Shown: positions 1-7,016, counted from the stretch's first letter. The stretch is DNA of 12,020 bases from Eubacterium sp. (GCA_024681495.1 JAILAS010000142.1:1-12020), one strand, 5' to 3'. Notes: generated by a model not told the origin, from the sequence alone. Numbers and translations: made by a program.

Positions 1-226
1 TGTCGGGCGGAAGGCTGTCTATCACCTCGCCCCCGAGTGCAATGTGGCCGCCGTCGGCTTCTTCGAAGCCGGCAATAAGGCGAAGCAGGGTGCTCTTCCC
101 ACCTCCGGACGCGCCTAGCACGGTGACGAATTCGCCCGCTCCGACGGAAAGACTAAGGCCGTTTAACACGGACTTATCCCCGTAGCTCTTCTTAAGATTA
201 TCTATTTCCAAAAACATTTCATTCAT
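1..226 (-). CDS. ABC transporter ATP-binding protein, N-terminal part (truncated by window)
   Basis: This is the N-terminal 75 residues of an ABC ATPase, the cytoplasmic subunit that powers a membrane transporter. It begins MNEMFLEIDNLKKSYGD, with an A-loop tyrosine at residue 15. The Walker A motif GASGGGKST spans residues 38-46 and is followed by LLRLIAGFEEADGG. The sequence around residues 66-75 (GEVIDSLPPD) resembles the 'G..v..lPP..R' stretch of the PotA/FbpC/UgpC importer ATPases, but the substrate cannot be told from this piece. The Q-loop, signature and Walker B lie beyond position 1. The ATG at 226 is the only plausible start, because a stop codon lies a few codons upstream in frame. 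An AAGGAG sits 14 bases upstream, which is long spacing; a second in-frame ATG is at 217. The gene is divergent from tRNA-Arg. Family assignment is firm; subfamily is inferred. Confidence 0.9.
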   Translation of the reverse strand, partial: MNEMFLEIDNLKKSYGDKSVLNGLSLSVGAGEFVTVLGASGGGKSTLLRLIAGFEEADGGHIALGGEVIDSLPPD

Positions 227-258
227 GTGAAATCCACTCTCTCCTTACCATTCCGATA

Positions 259-287
259 ATTTTACTATTTATGCCGGATGCACGCAA
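259..287 (-). promoter_or_regulatory. possible promoter of the ABC ATPase gene
   Basis: On the minus strand TTGCGT (282-287) and TAAAAT (259-264) are separated by 17 bases, about 33 bases upstream of the ATG. The -10 is good but the -35 matches the TTGACA consensus in only its first three bases, so this is tentative. No other structure is obvious between the two divergent genes. Confidence 0.3.
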
Positions 288-341
288 GGAAGCCACAGCA
301 CAAACATTTTTAGATTTCTTGTAACTATGAACATTTCCCCC

Positions 342-370
342 TTGACATCCGCGTGAAATGTGTATAAAAT
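342..370 (+). promoter_or_regulatory. sigma-A-type promoter of tRNA-Arg
   Basis: A perfect TTGACA (342-347) is followed after 17 bases by TAAAAT (365-370), itself part of TATAAAAT. This predicts a transcription start near 377, about 24 bases before the tRNA. It is the strongest promoter visible on the plus strand, as expected for a stable RNA gene. Confidence 0.8.
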
Positions 371-400
371 ACAACATGCCGCACAAAACGGGCGGCGGAT

Positions 401-474
401 GTGCGTGTAGCTCAGCTGGATAGAGCGTCTGGCTACGGACCAGAAGGTCGGGAGTTCGAATCTTCTCACGCACG
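401..474 (+). tRNA. tRNA-Arg (anticodon ACG)
   Basis: A full cloverleaf can be folded by eye. The acceptor stem GTGCGTG (401-407) pairs perfectly with CACGCAC (467-473), and base 474 is the discriminator. The D-arm contains TAGCTCAGCTGGATAGAGC. The anticodon stem TCTGG/CCAGA encloses the loop CTACGGA, giving anticodon ACG (Arg, CGN codons; the A would be expected to be deaminated to inosine). The T-arm has the loop TTCGAAT with a 5-bp stem that includes two G-T pairs. The 3' CCA is not encoded. The gene has its own promoter upstream and an intrinsic terminator downstream, so it is a single-gene transcription unit. Confidence 0.97.
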
Positions 475-491
475 CTATACTATTATATAAT
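463..491 (+). promoter_or_regulatory. possible promoter of the glycoside hydrolase gene, nested in tRNA end and terminator
   Basis: A perfect TATAAT (486-491) lies 17 bases downstream of TTCTCA (463-468, four of six consensus bases), which is inside the tRNA 3' end. Transcription would begin near 498, within the 5' arm of the terminator hairpin. The resulting RNA would lack most of that arm and so escape termination. The 40 bases between the terminator and the TTG start contain no other promoter-like sequence. This assignment is inference from position and consensus only. Confidence 0.4.
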
Positions 492-524
492 GAGGACAGG
501 GTTTGGCCCTGTCCTTATTTTTTT
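491..524 (+). terminator. intrinsic terminator of tRNA-Arg
   Basis: GGACAGGG (494-501) pairs with CCCTGTCC (507-514) around the 5-base loop TTTGG. The stem can be extended outward by A-T, G-T and T-A pairs. It is followed by a run of seven T's (518-524). This is a textbook rho-independent terminator for the plus strand. Confidence 0.88.
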
Positions 525-550
525 GGCCTAGCCCCCGCATCACATGTCAC

Positions 551-567
551 AGGAGGAAATGATCTTG
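551..567 (+). promoter_or_regulatory. ribosome binding site that sets a TTG start for the glycoside hydrolase
   Basis: AGGAGG (551-556) lies inside the longest possible reading frame. It is only 2 bases from the in-frame ATG at 559 but 8 bases from the in-frame TTG at 565. The upstream ATG at 544 has no purine-rich site before it. The spacing therefore favours TTG 565 as the true start. The downstream mutase gene uses the same arrangement. Confidence 0.7.
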
Positions 568-3054
568 ATTCGCATCCCTTTAAACGATAAATGGAAATTC
601 TCGGGGAATTTTTCCGATGAGATGATATCCCGCAGCTTTAACGACGCCTCTTTCGAGGACGTAAGGATCCCGCACACCGTGGCCGAAACTCCCTTCGACT
701 ACTTCGATGAGTCGGTCTACGCCGGTGTATCCTGCTACAGAAGGAGCATCCCCTATGACGAGAGCTTCGACGGCAAGCGCGTCTTCGTCCGATTCGATGC
801 CGTAGCCCACGAGGCGGAAGTCTACTTCAACGGCACTCTCATCGCCGGCCACCACTGCGGATACACGGCGTTCGAGGCCGAGGTCACCGAATTGCTGGAC
901 AAGGAGGGGGAAAACATACTGGCCGTCAGGGTCTCGAGCACCGAGGAAGAAAACATACCTCCCTTCGGAAATGTCATAGACTACATGACCTACGGCGGAA
1001 TATACAGGGAGGTGTCCCTCCTTATAAGGAACGAAAACTACATAAGCGACGCGTTCGTCAGGTGCGCCATTCCCGAGGAGAGCTTCAGGGGTGAGGCGGC
1101 AGGTTCGGCGAAGGATGCCGCGAGTGTCCGGTCCGAGTCGGCGAAGGCTACCGCGGGTGACCGGTCCTATTCGGAGAAGGCTACCGTACCTGCTGCCATA
1201 TCGGTTGACATAACTACCGCAGGGTATGACGAGGGATCGTCTGTAGTCGTAAGCATTGCCGACCGGGATGGGCGGGCGGTCCTTAGCGAAACCTTCGAGG
1301 CGGAAGGCGAAAGGGTGTCCGTCAGGCTCCCGGGGGTACGGATTGTCCCCTGGGACGTGGATGAACCGTATCTTTATACCGTGGAGATTAAGCTCATGTG
1401 CAATGGCACTGAGGTCGACTCCTTCCGCACCGAGACCGGGTTCAGGAGCGCCGTGTTTAAGAAGGACGGCTTCTACCTGAACGGCAGAAAGTTCAAGATC
1501 CGCGGGCTTAACAGGCATCAGAGCTACGCCTACGTGGGATACGCCATGCCCTCATCCATGCAGAGGTTCGACGCGCGGATTCTGAAGGACGAGCTGCGCG
1601 TAAACGCCGTCAGGACCTCGCATTACCCGCAGGCGCACTCCTTCATCGAAGAATGCGACAGGCTCGGGCTCCTCGTGTTCACCGAGTTTCCCGGATGGCA
1701 GCACATCGGGGACGAGGACTGGAAAAAGCAGGCGATCGTGAACCTCAGGGAGATGATCACGGAATACAAAAACCACCCGTCGATCATCCTGTGGGGTGTG
1801 AGGATAAACGAGTCAAAGGACGACGACGCGTTCTACGAGGAGACGAACCGGCTGGCGCACAGCCTCGACGACACCCGTCCGACCGGGGGAGTCAGGGCGC
1901 ACGCCAAAAGCAGCCTGCTCGAGGACGTATACACCTACAACGACTTCACGCACAGCGGGGGCAACGCCGGCTGCGCGAAGAAGGACTCCATAACCTCCGA
2001 TAAGAACGCGCCCTACCTCGTCACGGAGTACAACGGCCACATGTTTCCCACGAAGACCTTCGACACCGAGAAACACCGCGCGGAGCACGCGCTTCGGCAC
2101 GCGAAGGTGCTTAGCGACATCGCCCTTAACCCCGACATCTGCGGGAGCTTCGGCTGGTGCATGTTCGACTACAACACGCACAAGGACTTCGGCTCCGGAG
2201 ACAGGATCTGCTACCATGGCGTGATGGACATGTTCCGAAACCCCAAGCTCGCGTCCCTCATCTACGCGTCGCAGTCGGATAAGGACGATATCCTGGAGAT
2301 CTCCTCGTCCATGGACATCGGCGAACAAAACGAGTCCGTCCGGGGCGAGGTTTACATAATAACTAACGCCGACAGCGTAAGGTTCTATAAGAATGACGTC
2401 TTTATAAAGGAATATTTCCCGAAGAATCCGGAATACGAGGGGCTTGTAAGCCCGCCGATTTTGATAGACGACTACATCGGAGACGAAATTGTAAGGGATG
2501 GAAAGTTCAGCGCGTCACAGGCCGCACGGATAAAGGACATCCTCAACGCGACCGCCAGATACGGCATGAGCCACCTCCCCAAATCCGCGCTGCTAAAGGG
2601 CTTATCCCTTATGCTCACGGCGCGTCTGGGATTCACCGACGCCGTGGAGCTCTACAACCGCTACATCGGCAACTGGGGCGGCAAGTCCACCACCTTCAGG
2701 TTCGAGGCCGTCCGCGACGGGCAGGTCGTAAAGACCGTGGTGAAGTCCCCCGCGACGGGCCTGCGCATCGAGGCGAAAGCCAGCCACACCGAGCTTAGGG
2801 AGGGCGAGACCTACGACGTGGCCGCGGTACGGATACGCGCCGTCGACCAAAACGGGAACCTCCTGCCATTCGCGGCCGATCCGGTGACCTTCACGGCCGA
2901 AGGCGCCATAGAAATCATAGGGCCGCACACAGTCCCCCTGAGGGGCGGTTACGCGGGAACATACGTCAAAACCACCGGCGAAACCGGCACGGGCACGCTG
3001 CGCATAAGCTGCCGGGGCGAGGATCTGCCGGAGGTCATCTTTACAGTATCGTAA
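565..3054 (+). CDS. glycoside hydrolase family 2 protein (beta-galactosidase-like)
   Basis: A retaining exo-glycosidase of GH2, about 829 residues from the TTG start. With no signal peptide it should act in the cytoplasm on imported oligosaccharides. Visible domains are an N-terminal sugar-binding jelly roll (to about residue 165, with DYMTYGGIYR), an immunoglobulin-like domain (about 170-295), and a TIM barrel opened by KIRGLNRHQ. The C-terminal beta domains include VAAVRIRAVDQNGNLLPFA, typical of long GH2 beta-galactosidases. The general acid/base is the Glu of VRINES (codon at 1810, residue 416). The nucleophile is the Glu of VTEYNGH (codon at 2026, residue 488). Their 72-residue separation is close to that in LacZ. 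The Ig-like domain carries an 11-residue repeat. An alternative ATG at 544 lacks a ribosome binding site. Galactose specificity is inferred; beta-glucuronidase or another GH2 activity is possible. GalT downstream supports a galactoside role. Confidence 0.9.
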   Translation: MIRIPLNDKWKFSGNFSDEMISRSFNDASFEDVRIPHTVAETPFDYFDESVYAGVSCYRRSIPYDESFDGKRVFVRFDAVAHEAEVYFNGTLIAGHHCGYTAFEAEVTELLDKEGENILAVRVSSTEEENIPPFGNVIDYMTYGGIYREVSLLIRNENYISDAFVRCAIPEESFRGEAAGSAKDAASVRSESAKATAGDRSYSEKATVPAAISVDITTAGYDEGSSVVVSIADRDGRAVLSETFEAEGERVSVRLPGVRIVPWDVDEPYLYTVEIKLMCNGTEVDSFRTETGFRSAVFKKDGFYLNGRKFKIRGLNRHQSYAYVGYAMPSSMQRFDARILKDELRVNAVRTSHYPQAHSFIEECDRLGLLVFTEFPGWQHIGDEDWKKQAIVNLREMITEYKNHPSIILWGVRINESKDDDAFYEETNRLAHSLDDTRPTGGVRAHAKSSLLEDVYTYNDFTHSGGNAGCAKKDSITSDKNAPYLVTEYNGHMFPTKTFDTEKHRAEHALRHAKVLSDIALNPDICGSFGWCMFDYNTHKDFGSGDRICYHGVMDMFRNPKLASLIYASQSDKDDILEISSSMDIGEQNESVRGEVYIITNADSVRFYKNDVFIKEYFPKNPEYEGLVSPPILIDDYIGDEIVRDGKFSASQAARIKDILNATARYGMSHLPKSALLKGLSLMLTARLGFTDAVELYNRYIGNWGGKSTTFRFEAVRDGQVVKTVVKSPATGLRIEAKASHTELREGETYDVAAVRIRAVDQNGNLLPFAADPVTFTAEGAIEIIGPHTVPLRGGYAGTYVKTTGETGTGTLRISCRGEDLPEVIFTVS
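1105..1188 (+). repeat. 33-bp in-frame tandem repeat inside the GH2 gene
   Basis: Two full 33-base units (1105-1137 and 1138-1170) match at 27 of 33 positions. A third partial unit (from 1171) matches unit two at 15 of its first 16 bases. The units encode SAKDAASVRSE, SAKATAGDRSY and SEKATVPAAIS. The repeat is hydrophilic, low in complexity and in frame, and lies at the entry to the immunoglobulin-like domain. It looks like a flexible surface loop that grew by tandem duplication. Confidence 0.8.
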
Positions 3055-3108
3055 ATCGTATCGTCCACGGGCCGGGATGCCCGGCAATGCGGCGCACGGG
3101 GCTTCTTA

Positions 3109-3507
3109 TCACAGATTGAAGCTCAGCGGCAAAAGCTCCTCGAGCGTGTACTCCCTCGTCTCGTCGGGGGAGATCGCGAGGATCACCTTCATCTTCTTTC
3201 CGTCGCTAAACTCCGAGAGCACCTGCCGGCACACCCCGCAGGGCGGACAATACTCCGTGACCCTGCCGTCGGCTCCGCCGACAATGGCGATGGCCGCAAA
3301 GTCCCTGTGCCCCTCCGAAACTGCCTTGGTGACCGCCACCCGCTCCGCACAGATGGACGGGCCGAACGCGGCGTTTTCCACATTGCACCCCGTAAAGACG
3401 GTGCCGTCCTCGCACAAAAGCGCGGCCCCTACCCTGAAACGGCTGTAGGGCGAATAGGAAAACTCCAGCGCATCCAAAGCTTTTTGAACCAATTCCTTAG
3501 TGTTCAT
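3109..3507 (-). CDS. cdd: cytidine deaminase
   Basis: A 132-residue zinc-dependent cytidine/deoxycytidine deaminase that converts (deoxy)cytidine to (deoxy)uridine in cytoplasmic pyrimidine salvage. The zinc and catalytic motif is complete: Cys53 and Glu55 in CAER, and Cys90 and Cys93 in PPCGVCRQ. The N-terminal substrate-binding stretch YSPYSRFRVGAAL and the GCNVENAAFG motif are also typical. The length matches the small homotetrameric class, such as the 136-residue Bacillus subtilis Cdd. The ATG at 3507 is preceded by GAGGTGA (3512-3518). The gene is convergent with the GH2 gene (54-base gap) and divergent from transketolase. The shared 146-base upstream region is AT-rich, with a TATTAT (3527-3532, minus) but no good -35. 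Its neighbours do not suggest a pathway link. Confidence 0.96.
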   Translation of the reverse strand: MNTKELVQKALDALEFSYSPYSRFRVGAALLCEDGTVFTGCNVENAAFGPSICAERVAVTKAVSEGHRDFAAIAIVGGADGRVTEYCPPCGVCRQVLSEFSDGKKMKVILAISPDETREYTLEELLPLSFNL

Positions 3508-3582
3508 ACTCTCACCTCTTGTTTACATAATATCATCATAAAGAATTAATAATTAAAACTCCATTTTTGACCTATTCTATTG

Positions 3583-3620
3583 TATAATGTTCGGGTGCGG
3601 GAAACAACATTTTATAATGT
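3583..3620 (+). promoter_or_regulatory. promoter region of the transketolase operon with two TATAATGT copies
   Basis: TATAATGT occurs at 3583-3590 and again at 3613-3620, exactly 30 bases apart. Either TATAAT could be a -10 element, giving starts near 3595 or 3625. Neither has a convincing -35: the nearest TTGACC (3567-3572) is only 10 bases from the first copy. The second copy lies in the inverted repeat ACATT-TTAT-AATGT (3607-3620), which could be an operator. That a promoter is present is likely; which element is used is uncertain. Confidence 0.45.
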
Positions 3621-3653
3621 AGGTTATCATTCACCGCAGGAAAGGAAAAGATC

Positions 3654-4499
3654 ATGACAAACAAAGAACTCCAGATCACGGCCAACCGGGTCCGCCAGGG
3701 CATCGTAACAGCCGTACACAGCGCGAAGTGCGGGCATCCCGGTGGATCACTCTCCATAACGGATATCCTTACTTTTCTTTATTTTGAGCATATGAATATC
3801 GACCCCAGCAACCCCAAGATGGAAAACAGAGACAGGTTCGTCCTCTCCAAGGGACACACCGCTCCCGCTCTCTACTCCGTACTGGCGAACAGGGGATTCT
3901 TCCCCGTGGAGGATCTTGAGACCCTTCGCCACGTGGGTTCATATCTCCAGGGCCACCCCGACATGAAGGGCATCCCCGGAGTGGATATGTCCAGCGGCTC
4001 TCTGGGACAGGGACTGTCGGCAGCTGTCGGCATGGCTCTGGCAGGTAAGCTCGACGGAAAATCCTACAGGGTATACTGCGCTTGTGGAGACGGAGAGATT
4101 CAGGAGGGCCAGATTTGGGAGGCATCCATGATGGCATCCCACAGGAAGCTGGACAACCTGACTGTCATTGTCGATAATAACGGACTGCAGATCGACGGAA
4201 ACATCGCCGATGTATGCTCTCCCTACCCCATTGACGAGAAGTTCAAGGCCTTTGGATTCAACGTAATATGCATCGACGGCCACGACTTCGACGCCATAAG
4301 AGATGCCTTCGAGAAGGCCGAGGCGCATAAGGGTGCTCCCACCGCCATCATCGCACAGACCCATAAGGGACGCGGCGTTTCCTACATGACCGACCAGGCA
4401 GGCTGGCACGGAAAGGCCCCGAACGACGATGAGTACAAGCAGGCCATGGACGAGCTTGCAGCAGCATATGACGAACTTGTGAAAGGCGGTGAAGCATAA
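3654..4499 (+). CDS. transketolase, N-terminal (thiamine-diphosphate-binding) subunit
   Basis: A 281-residue protein equal to the N-terminal third to half of a full transketolase, which transfers two-carbon units between pentose, tetrose and hexose phosphates using thiamine diphosphate. The ThDP/Mg motif is complete: GDGEIQEG starts at residue 145, and VDNNG ends the motif about 30 residues later (Asp146 and Asn176 as metal ligands). The donor-site histidine lies in GHPGGS (His28), and SKGHTAPALY follows the family pattern. The ATG is preceded by AGGAAAGGAAAAG. The stop overlaps the start of the C-terminal subunit gene (TAATG), so the two are almost certainly translationally coupled and assemble into one enzyme. 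Such split transketolases are common in Clostridia and archaea. No frameshift or degeneration suggests a recently broken gene. Confidence 0.95.
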   Translation: MTNKELQITANRVRQGIVTAVHSAKCGHPGGSLSITDILTFLYFEHMNIDPSNPKMENRDRFVLSKGHTAPALYSVLANRGFFPVEDLETLRHVGSYLQGHPDMKGIPGVDMSSGSLGQGLSAAVGMALAGKLDGKSYRVYCACGDGEIQEGQIWEASMMASHRKLDNLTVIVDNNGLQIDGNIADVCSPYPIDEKFKAFGFNVICIDGHDFDAIRDAFEKAEAHKGAPTAIIAQTHKGRGVSYMTDQAGWHGKAPNDDEYKQAMDELAAAYDELVKGGEA

Positions 4500-5440
4500 T
4501 GAGTGAAGTTAAGAAAATTGCAACCCGCGAGAGCTATGGTAATGCCCTCGTAGAGCTTGGAAAGGAAAACGACAACCTCATCGTGCTCGACGCCGATCTG
4601 GCCGGAGCCACGAAGACCAGCATCTTCCAGAAGGAATTCCCCGACCGCCACATCGACTGCGGTATCGCAGAGTCCGACATGGCAGGCATAGCAGCGGGTC
4701 TTTCCACCTGCGGCAAGGTTCCCTTCATGAGTTCGTTTGCTATGTTTGCAGCCGGCAGGGCCTATGAGCAGGTGCGTAACTCCATCGGTTACCCCCATCT
4801 CAACGTAAAGATCGGAGCCACCCACGCCGGTATCTCCGTAGGTGAGGACGGAGCCACACACCAGTGCAACGAGGACATCGCCCTCATGCGCACCATCCCC
4901 GGCATGACCGTGATCGTCCCCTCGGACGACGTGGAGGCCAGGGCAGCGGTTAAGGCCGCATACGAGTTCAACGGTCCCGTTTACCTCAGGTTCGGCCGAC
5001 TCGCTATCCCCGTCATAAACGACAATCCGGACTACAAGTTCGAGATTGGCAAGGGCATCACTCTTCGCAGCGGTAAGGACGTGACCATCGTGGCCACCGG
5101 ACTGTGCGTAATCGAGGCCCTTAACGCAGCCGAGGAGCTGGCGGCTCAGGGCGTGGACGCAGAGGTAATAAACATCCACACCATAAAGCCCATCGACAAG
5201 GACCTGCTCATCAGCAGCGCATCGAAGACCGGTAAGGTCGTAACCGTCGAGGAGCATTCCATCATCGGCGGACTCGGCGACGCGGTTTGCGCGGCACTCG
5301 CCGAGCAGGCTGTAGCACCCGTCTATAAGATCGGTGTTAACGACGTATTCGGAGAGTCAGGCCCCGCGGCTCAGCTCCTCGAGAAGTACGGTCTGACGGC
5401 GCCTTCCATCGTGGAGAAGACCCTCGCATTTATCAAGTAA
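4499..5440 (+). CDS. transketolase, C-terminal subunit
   Basis: A 313-residue partner of the preceding gene, comprising the pyrimidine-binding and C-terminal domains of transketolase. The ThDP-activating glutamate is Glu58 in GIAESDMAG. SFAMFAAGRAYEQVRNSI is the signature of the pyrimidine-binding domain. The C-terminal domain begins near GKDVTIVATGLCVIEALNA and contains VEEHSIIGGLGDAV. Together the two subunits total 594 residues, somewhat shorter than the roughly 660 of E. coli TktA. A one-base overlap with the upstream stop and a weak AAGGCGGTGA site suggest translational coupling. The same architecture occurs in DXS-like and pyruvate-dehydrogenase-like proteins, but the pairing with the N-terminal gene points to transketolase. 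Confidence 0.95.
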   Translation: MSEVKKIATRESYGNALVELGKENDNLIVLDADLAGATKTSIFQKEFPDRHIDCGIAESDMAGIAAGLSTCGKVPFMSSFAMFAAGRAYEQVRNSIGYPHLNVKIGATHAGISVGEDGATHQCNEDIALMRTIPGMTVIVPSDDVEARAAVKAAYEFNGPVYLRFGRLAIPVINDNPDYKFEIGKGITLRSGKDVTIVATGLCVIEALNAAEELAAQGVDAEVINIHTIKPIDKDLLISSASKTGKVVTVEEHSIIGGLGDAVCAALAEQAVAPVYKIGVNDVFGESGPAAQLLEKYGLTAPSIVEKTLAFIK

Positions 5441-5459
5441 CCGGCACCATCCTTTGACC

Positions 5460-5477
5460 AGGAGGTTTACATAATTG
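5460..5477 (+). promoter_or_regulatory. ribosome binding site for a TTG start
   Basis: AGGAGG (5460-5465) precedes the TTG at 5475 by 9 bases. It lies in a 34-base gap after the transketolase stop that contains no promoter or terminator, so the mutase is probably co-transcribed with transketolase. The TTTACATAA between the site and the start codon also occurs in other gaps of this window. Confidence 0.75.
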
Positions 5478-7010
5478 AACACCTTAGAAGACTACCTCAA
5501 ACTCCAGAACGGCAGCGACATCAGAGGCGTTGCCGTCGATACTCCCGACGGAGCCCCGGTTAACCTGGACGGCGTCAGGATATATTTCATCGCTCGAGCT
5601 TTCGCAAAGAGCGTATCACAGAAGACAGGACGTGACGTATCCGAGCTCCGCATCAGCGTGGGCCACGACTCCAGGATAACGGCGGATCCGCTTTCGGACG
5701 CCGTCGTCAAGGGAATCGAGGATGCCGGCGCTAAGCCTATCTACACGAGCCTCTCTTCCACCCCCGCCATGTTCATGTCCACGGTTCTCGACGAGATCAG
5801 GTGCGACGGCGCTGTCATGCTCACCGCCAGCCACCTGCCCTTCAACAGAAACGGTGCCAAGTTCTTCGTGGCCACGGGCGGCTACGAGAAGGCCGACATC
5901 AAGGCCGTCTTAACCGATGCCTCAGAGATGGACCGCGCGGCGGAAGGCCGGATTCCCGATTGCGCTAACGCACGGCTTAAGGCCGAGAGATTCGAGCTCA
6001 TCGCCGCATACGCGAAGCACCTCAGGGAGATCATCAAGGAGGAGGTCAACGCCGTCGACTACCACCATCCCCTGAAGGGACTGCACATCGTGCTCGACGC
6101 CGGAAACGGAGCGGGTGGTTTCTTCGCCCCGCTCGTACTAGAGGAGCTGGGCGCCAATACGACAGGCAGCCACTTCTTAGAGCCCGACGGCATGTTCCCC
6201 AACCACGAGCCCAACCCCGAGAAGAAGGAGGCCATGGATGCCATCCGCTCGGCGGTGCTCACTAACCGCGCCGACTTCGGTATGATTTTCGACACCGACG
6301 CCGACAGGGCTGCTGCCGTGTTCGAGAACGGCGACGAGATTAACAGGAACGCGCTCATCGCGCTCATCGCGGCCATACTCGCCAAGAAGTATCCGCGCAC
6401 CACGGTAGTCACCGACTCCGTGACCAGCGACGAGCTCCACGACTTCCTCGAGAATAAGCTCCACATGCATCACCACCGCTTCAAGAGGGGCTACCGAAAC
6501 GTAATCAACGAGGCCCAGAAGCTCAACGAGAGCGGCACCGAGGCTCACCTGGCAATGGAGACATCCGGCCACGGAGCCATAAAGGGTAACTACTTCCTGG
6601 ACGACGGCGCATATCTCTGCGTCATGATGATCATCGAGCTCGCTAAACGCAAGAGCAAGGGCGAGCGCATCGAGGACCTCATCGAAGACCTCGAGTATCC
6701 CGCCGACGAGCGCGAGCTTCGCTTTAAGATCGAAGACGCGGACACTGCAGCGTTCGGCGAGCGCGTCATCAGCGAGTTCAGGGACTACTGCAAGAGTCTG
6801 GACGGCTGCACCCCCCTGACGGAGAATTACGAGGGAATGCGCGTCTCATTCGACACTGAGGACACGCACGGCTGGGCGCTCCTTCGCCTGAGCCTGCACG
6901 ATCCCCTCATGCCCTTCAACGTAGAGACCAAAGAGGCCGGCGGAGTGGCCAGAGTTCTGGAGATGCTGCGCCCGTTCTTCTCACGTTACGGATTCGATTC
7001 GGAATTTTGA
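5475..7010 (+). CDS. phosphoglucomutase/phosphomannomutase (alpha-D-phosphohexomutase family)
   Basis: A 511-residue cytoplasmic enzyme that interconverts hexose 1- and 6-phosphates through a phosphoserine. It starts NTLEDYLKLQNGSDIRG, the usual substrate-entry region. The phosphorylated serine is Ser119 in TASHLPFNRNG. The magnesium loop DTDADR spans residues 273-278. The sugar-specificity loop is ETSGHG (362-367). The C-terminal phosphate-binding loop is unusual: RLSLHDP (471-477) instead of the common R-P/x-S-x-T-E-P. I recall a plant plastid and bacterial subgroup with the same variant. Its start is TTG with AGGAGG. Placed between transketolase and GalT, it would convert glucose-1-P from the Leloir pathway into glucose-6-P. 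Whether it prefers glucose or mannose phosphates cannot be decided from sequence here. Confidence 0.93.
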   Translation: MNTLEDYLKLQNGSDIRGVAVDTPDGAPVNLDGVRIYFIARAFAKSVSQKTGRDVSELRISVGHDSRITADPLSDAVVKGIEDAGAKPIYTSLSSTPAMFMSTVLDEIRCDGAVMLTASHLPFNRNGAKFFVATGGYEKADIKAVLTDASEMDRAAEGRIPDCANARLKAERFELIAAYAKHLREIIKEEVNAVDYHHPLKGLHIVLDAGNGAGGFFAPLVLEELGANTTGSHFLEPDGMFPNHEPNPEKKEAMDAIRSAVLTNRADFGMIFDTDADRAAAVFENGDEINRNALIALIAAILAKKYPRTTVVTDSVTSDELHDFLENKLHMHHHRFKRGYRNVINEAQKLNESGTEAHLAMETSGHGAIKGNYFLDDGAYLCVMMIIELAKRKSKGERIEDLIEDLEYPADERELRFKIEDADTAAFGERVISEFRDYCKSLDGCTPLTENYEGMRVSFDTEDTHGWALLRLSLHDPLMPFNVETKEAGGVARVLEMLRPFFSRYGFDSEF

Positions 7011-7016
7011 TTGGCG

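Noticed and set aside
580..1518. Long minus-strand open frame (312 codons) opposite the GH2 gene
   Set aside because: It is antisense to a clear GH2 coding sequence, has no ribosome binding site or recognisable motif, and its low-complexity Val/Gly/Arg-rich composition is typical of shadows of GC-rich genes.
401..3054. tRNA-Arg as an integration site for a genomic island carrying the GH2 gene
   Set aside because: There is no integrase gene, and no second copy of the tRNA 3' end was seen in the window. The downstream genes are ordinary metabolic genes.
3071..3085. GCCGGG-ATG-CCCGGC hairpin in the gap between the GH2 gene and cdd, considered as a bidirectional terminator
   Set aside because: The stem is only 6 bp and no T-run follows on either strand, so it is not supportable as an intrinsic terminator.
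3567..3588. TTGACC and TATAAT before transketolase read as one promoter
   Set aside because: The spacing is only 10 bases, far below the usable 15-19 range, so the TTGACC cannot be the -35 of this TATAAT.
4382..5257. Minus-strand open frame (291 codons) opposite the transketolase C-terminal gene
   Set aside because: It is a shadow of a gene with intact catalytic motifs, and there is no promoter, ribosome site or family resemblance on the minus strand.
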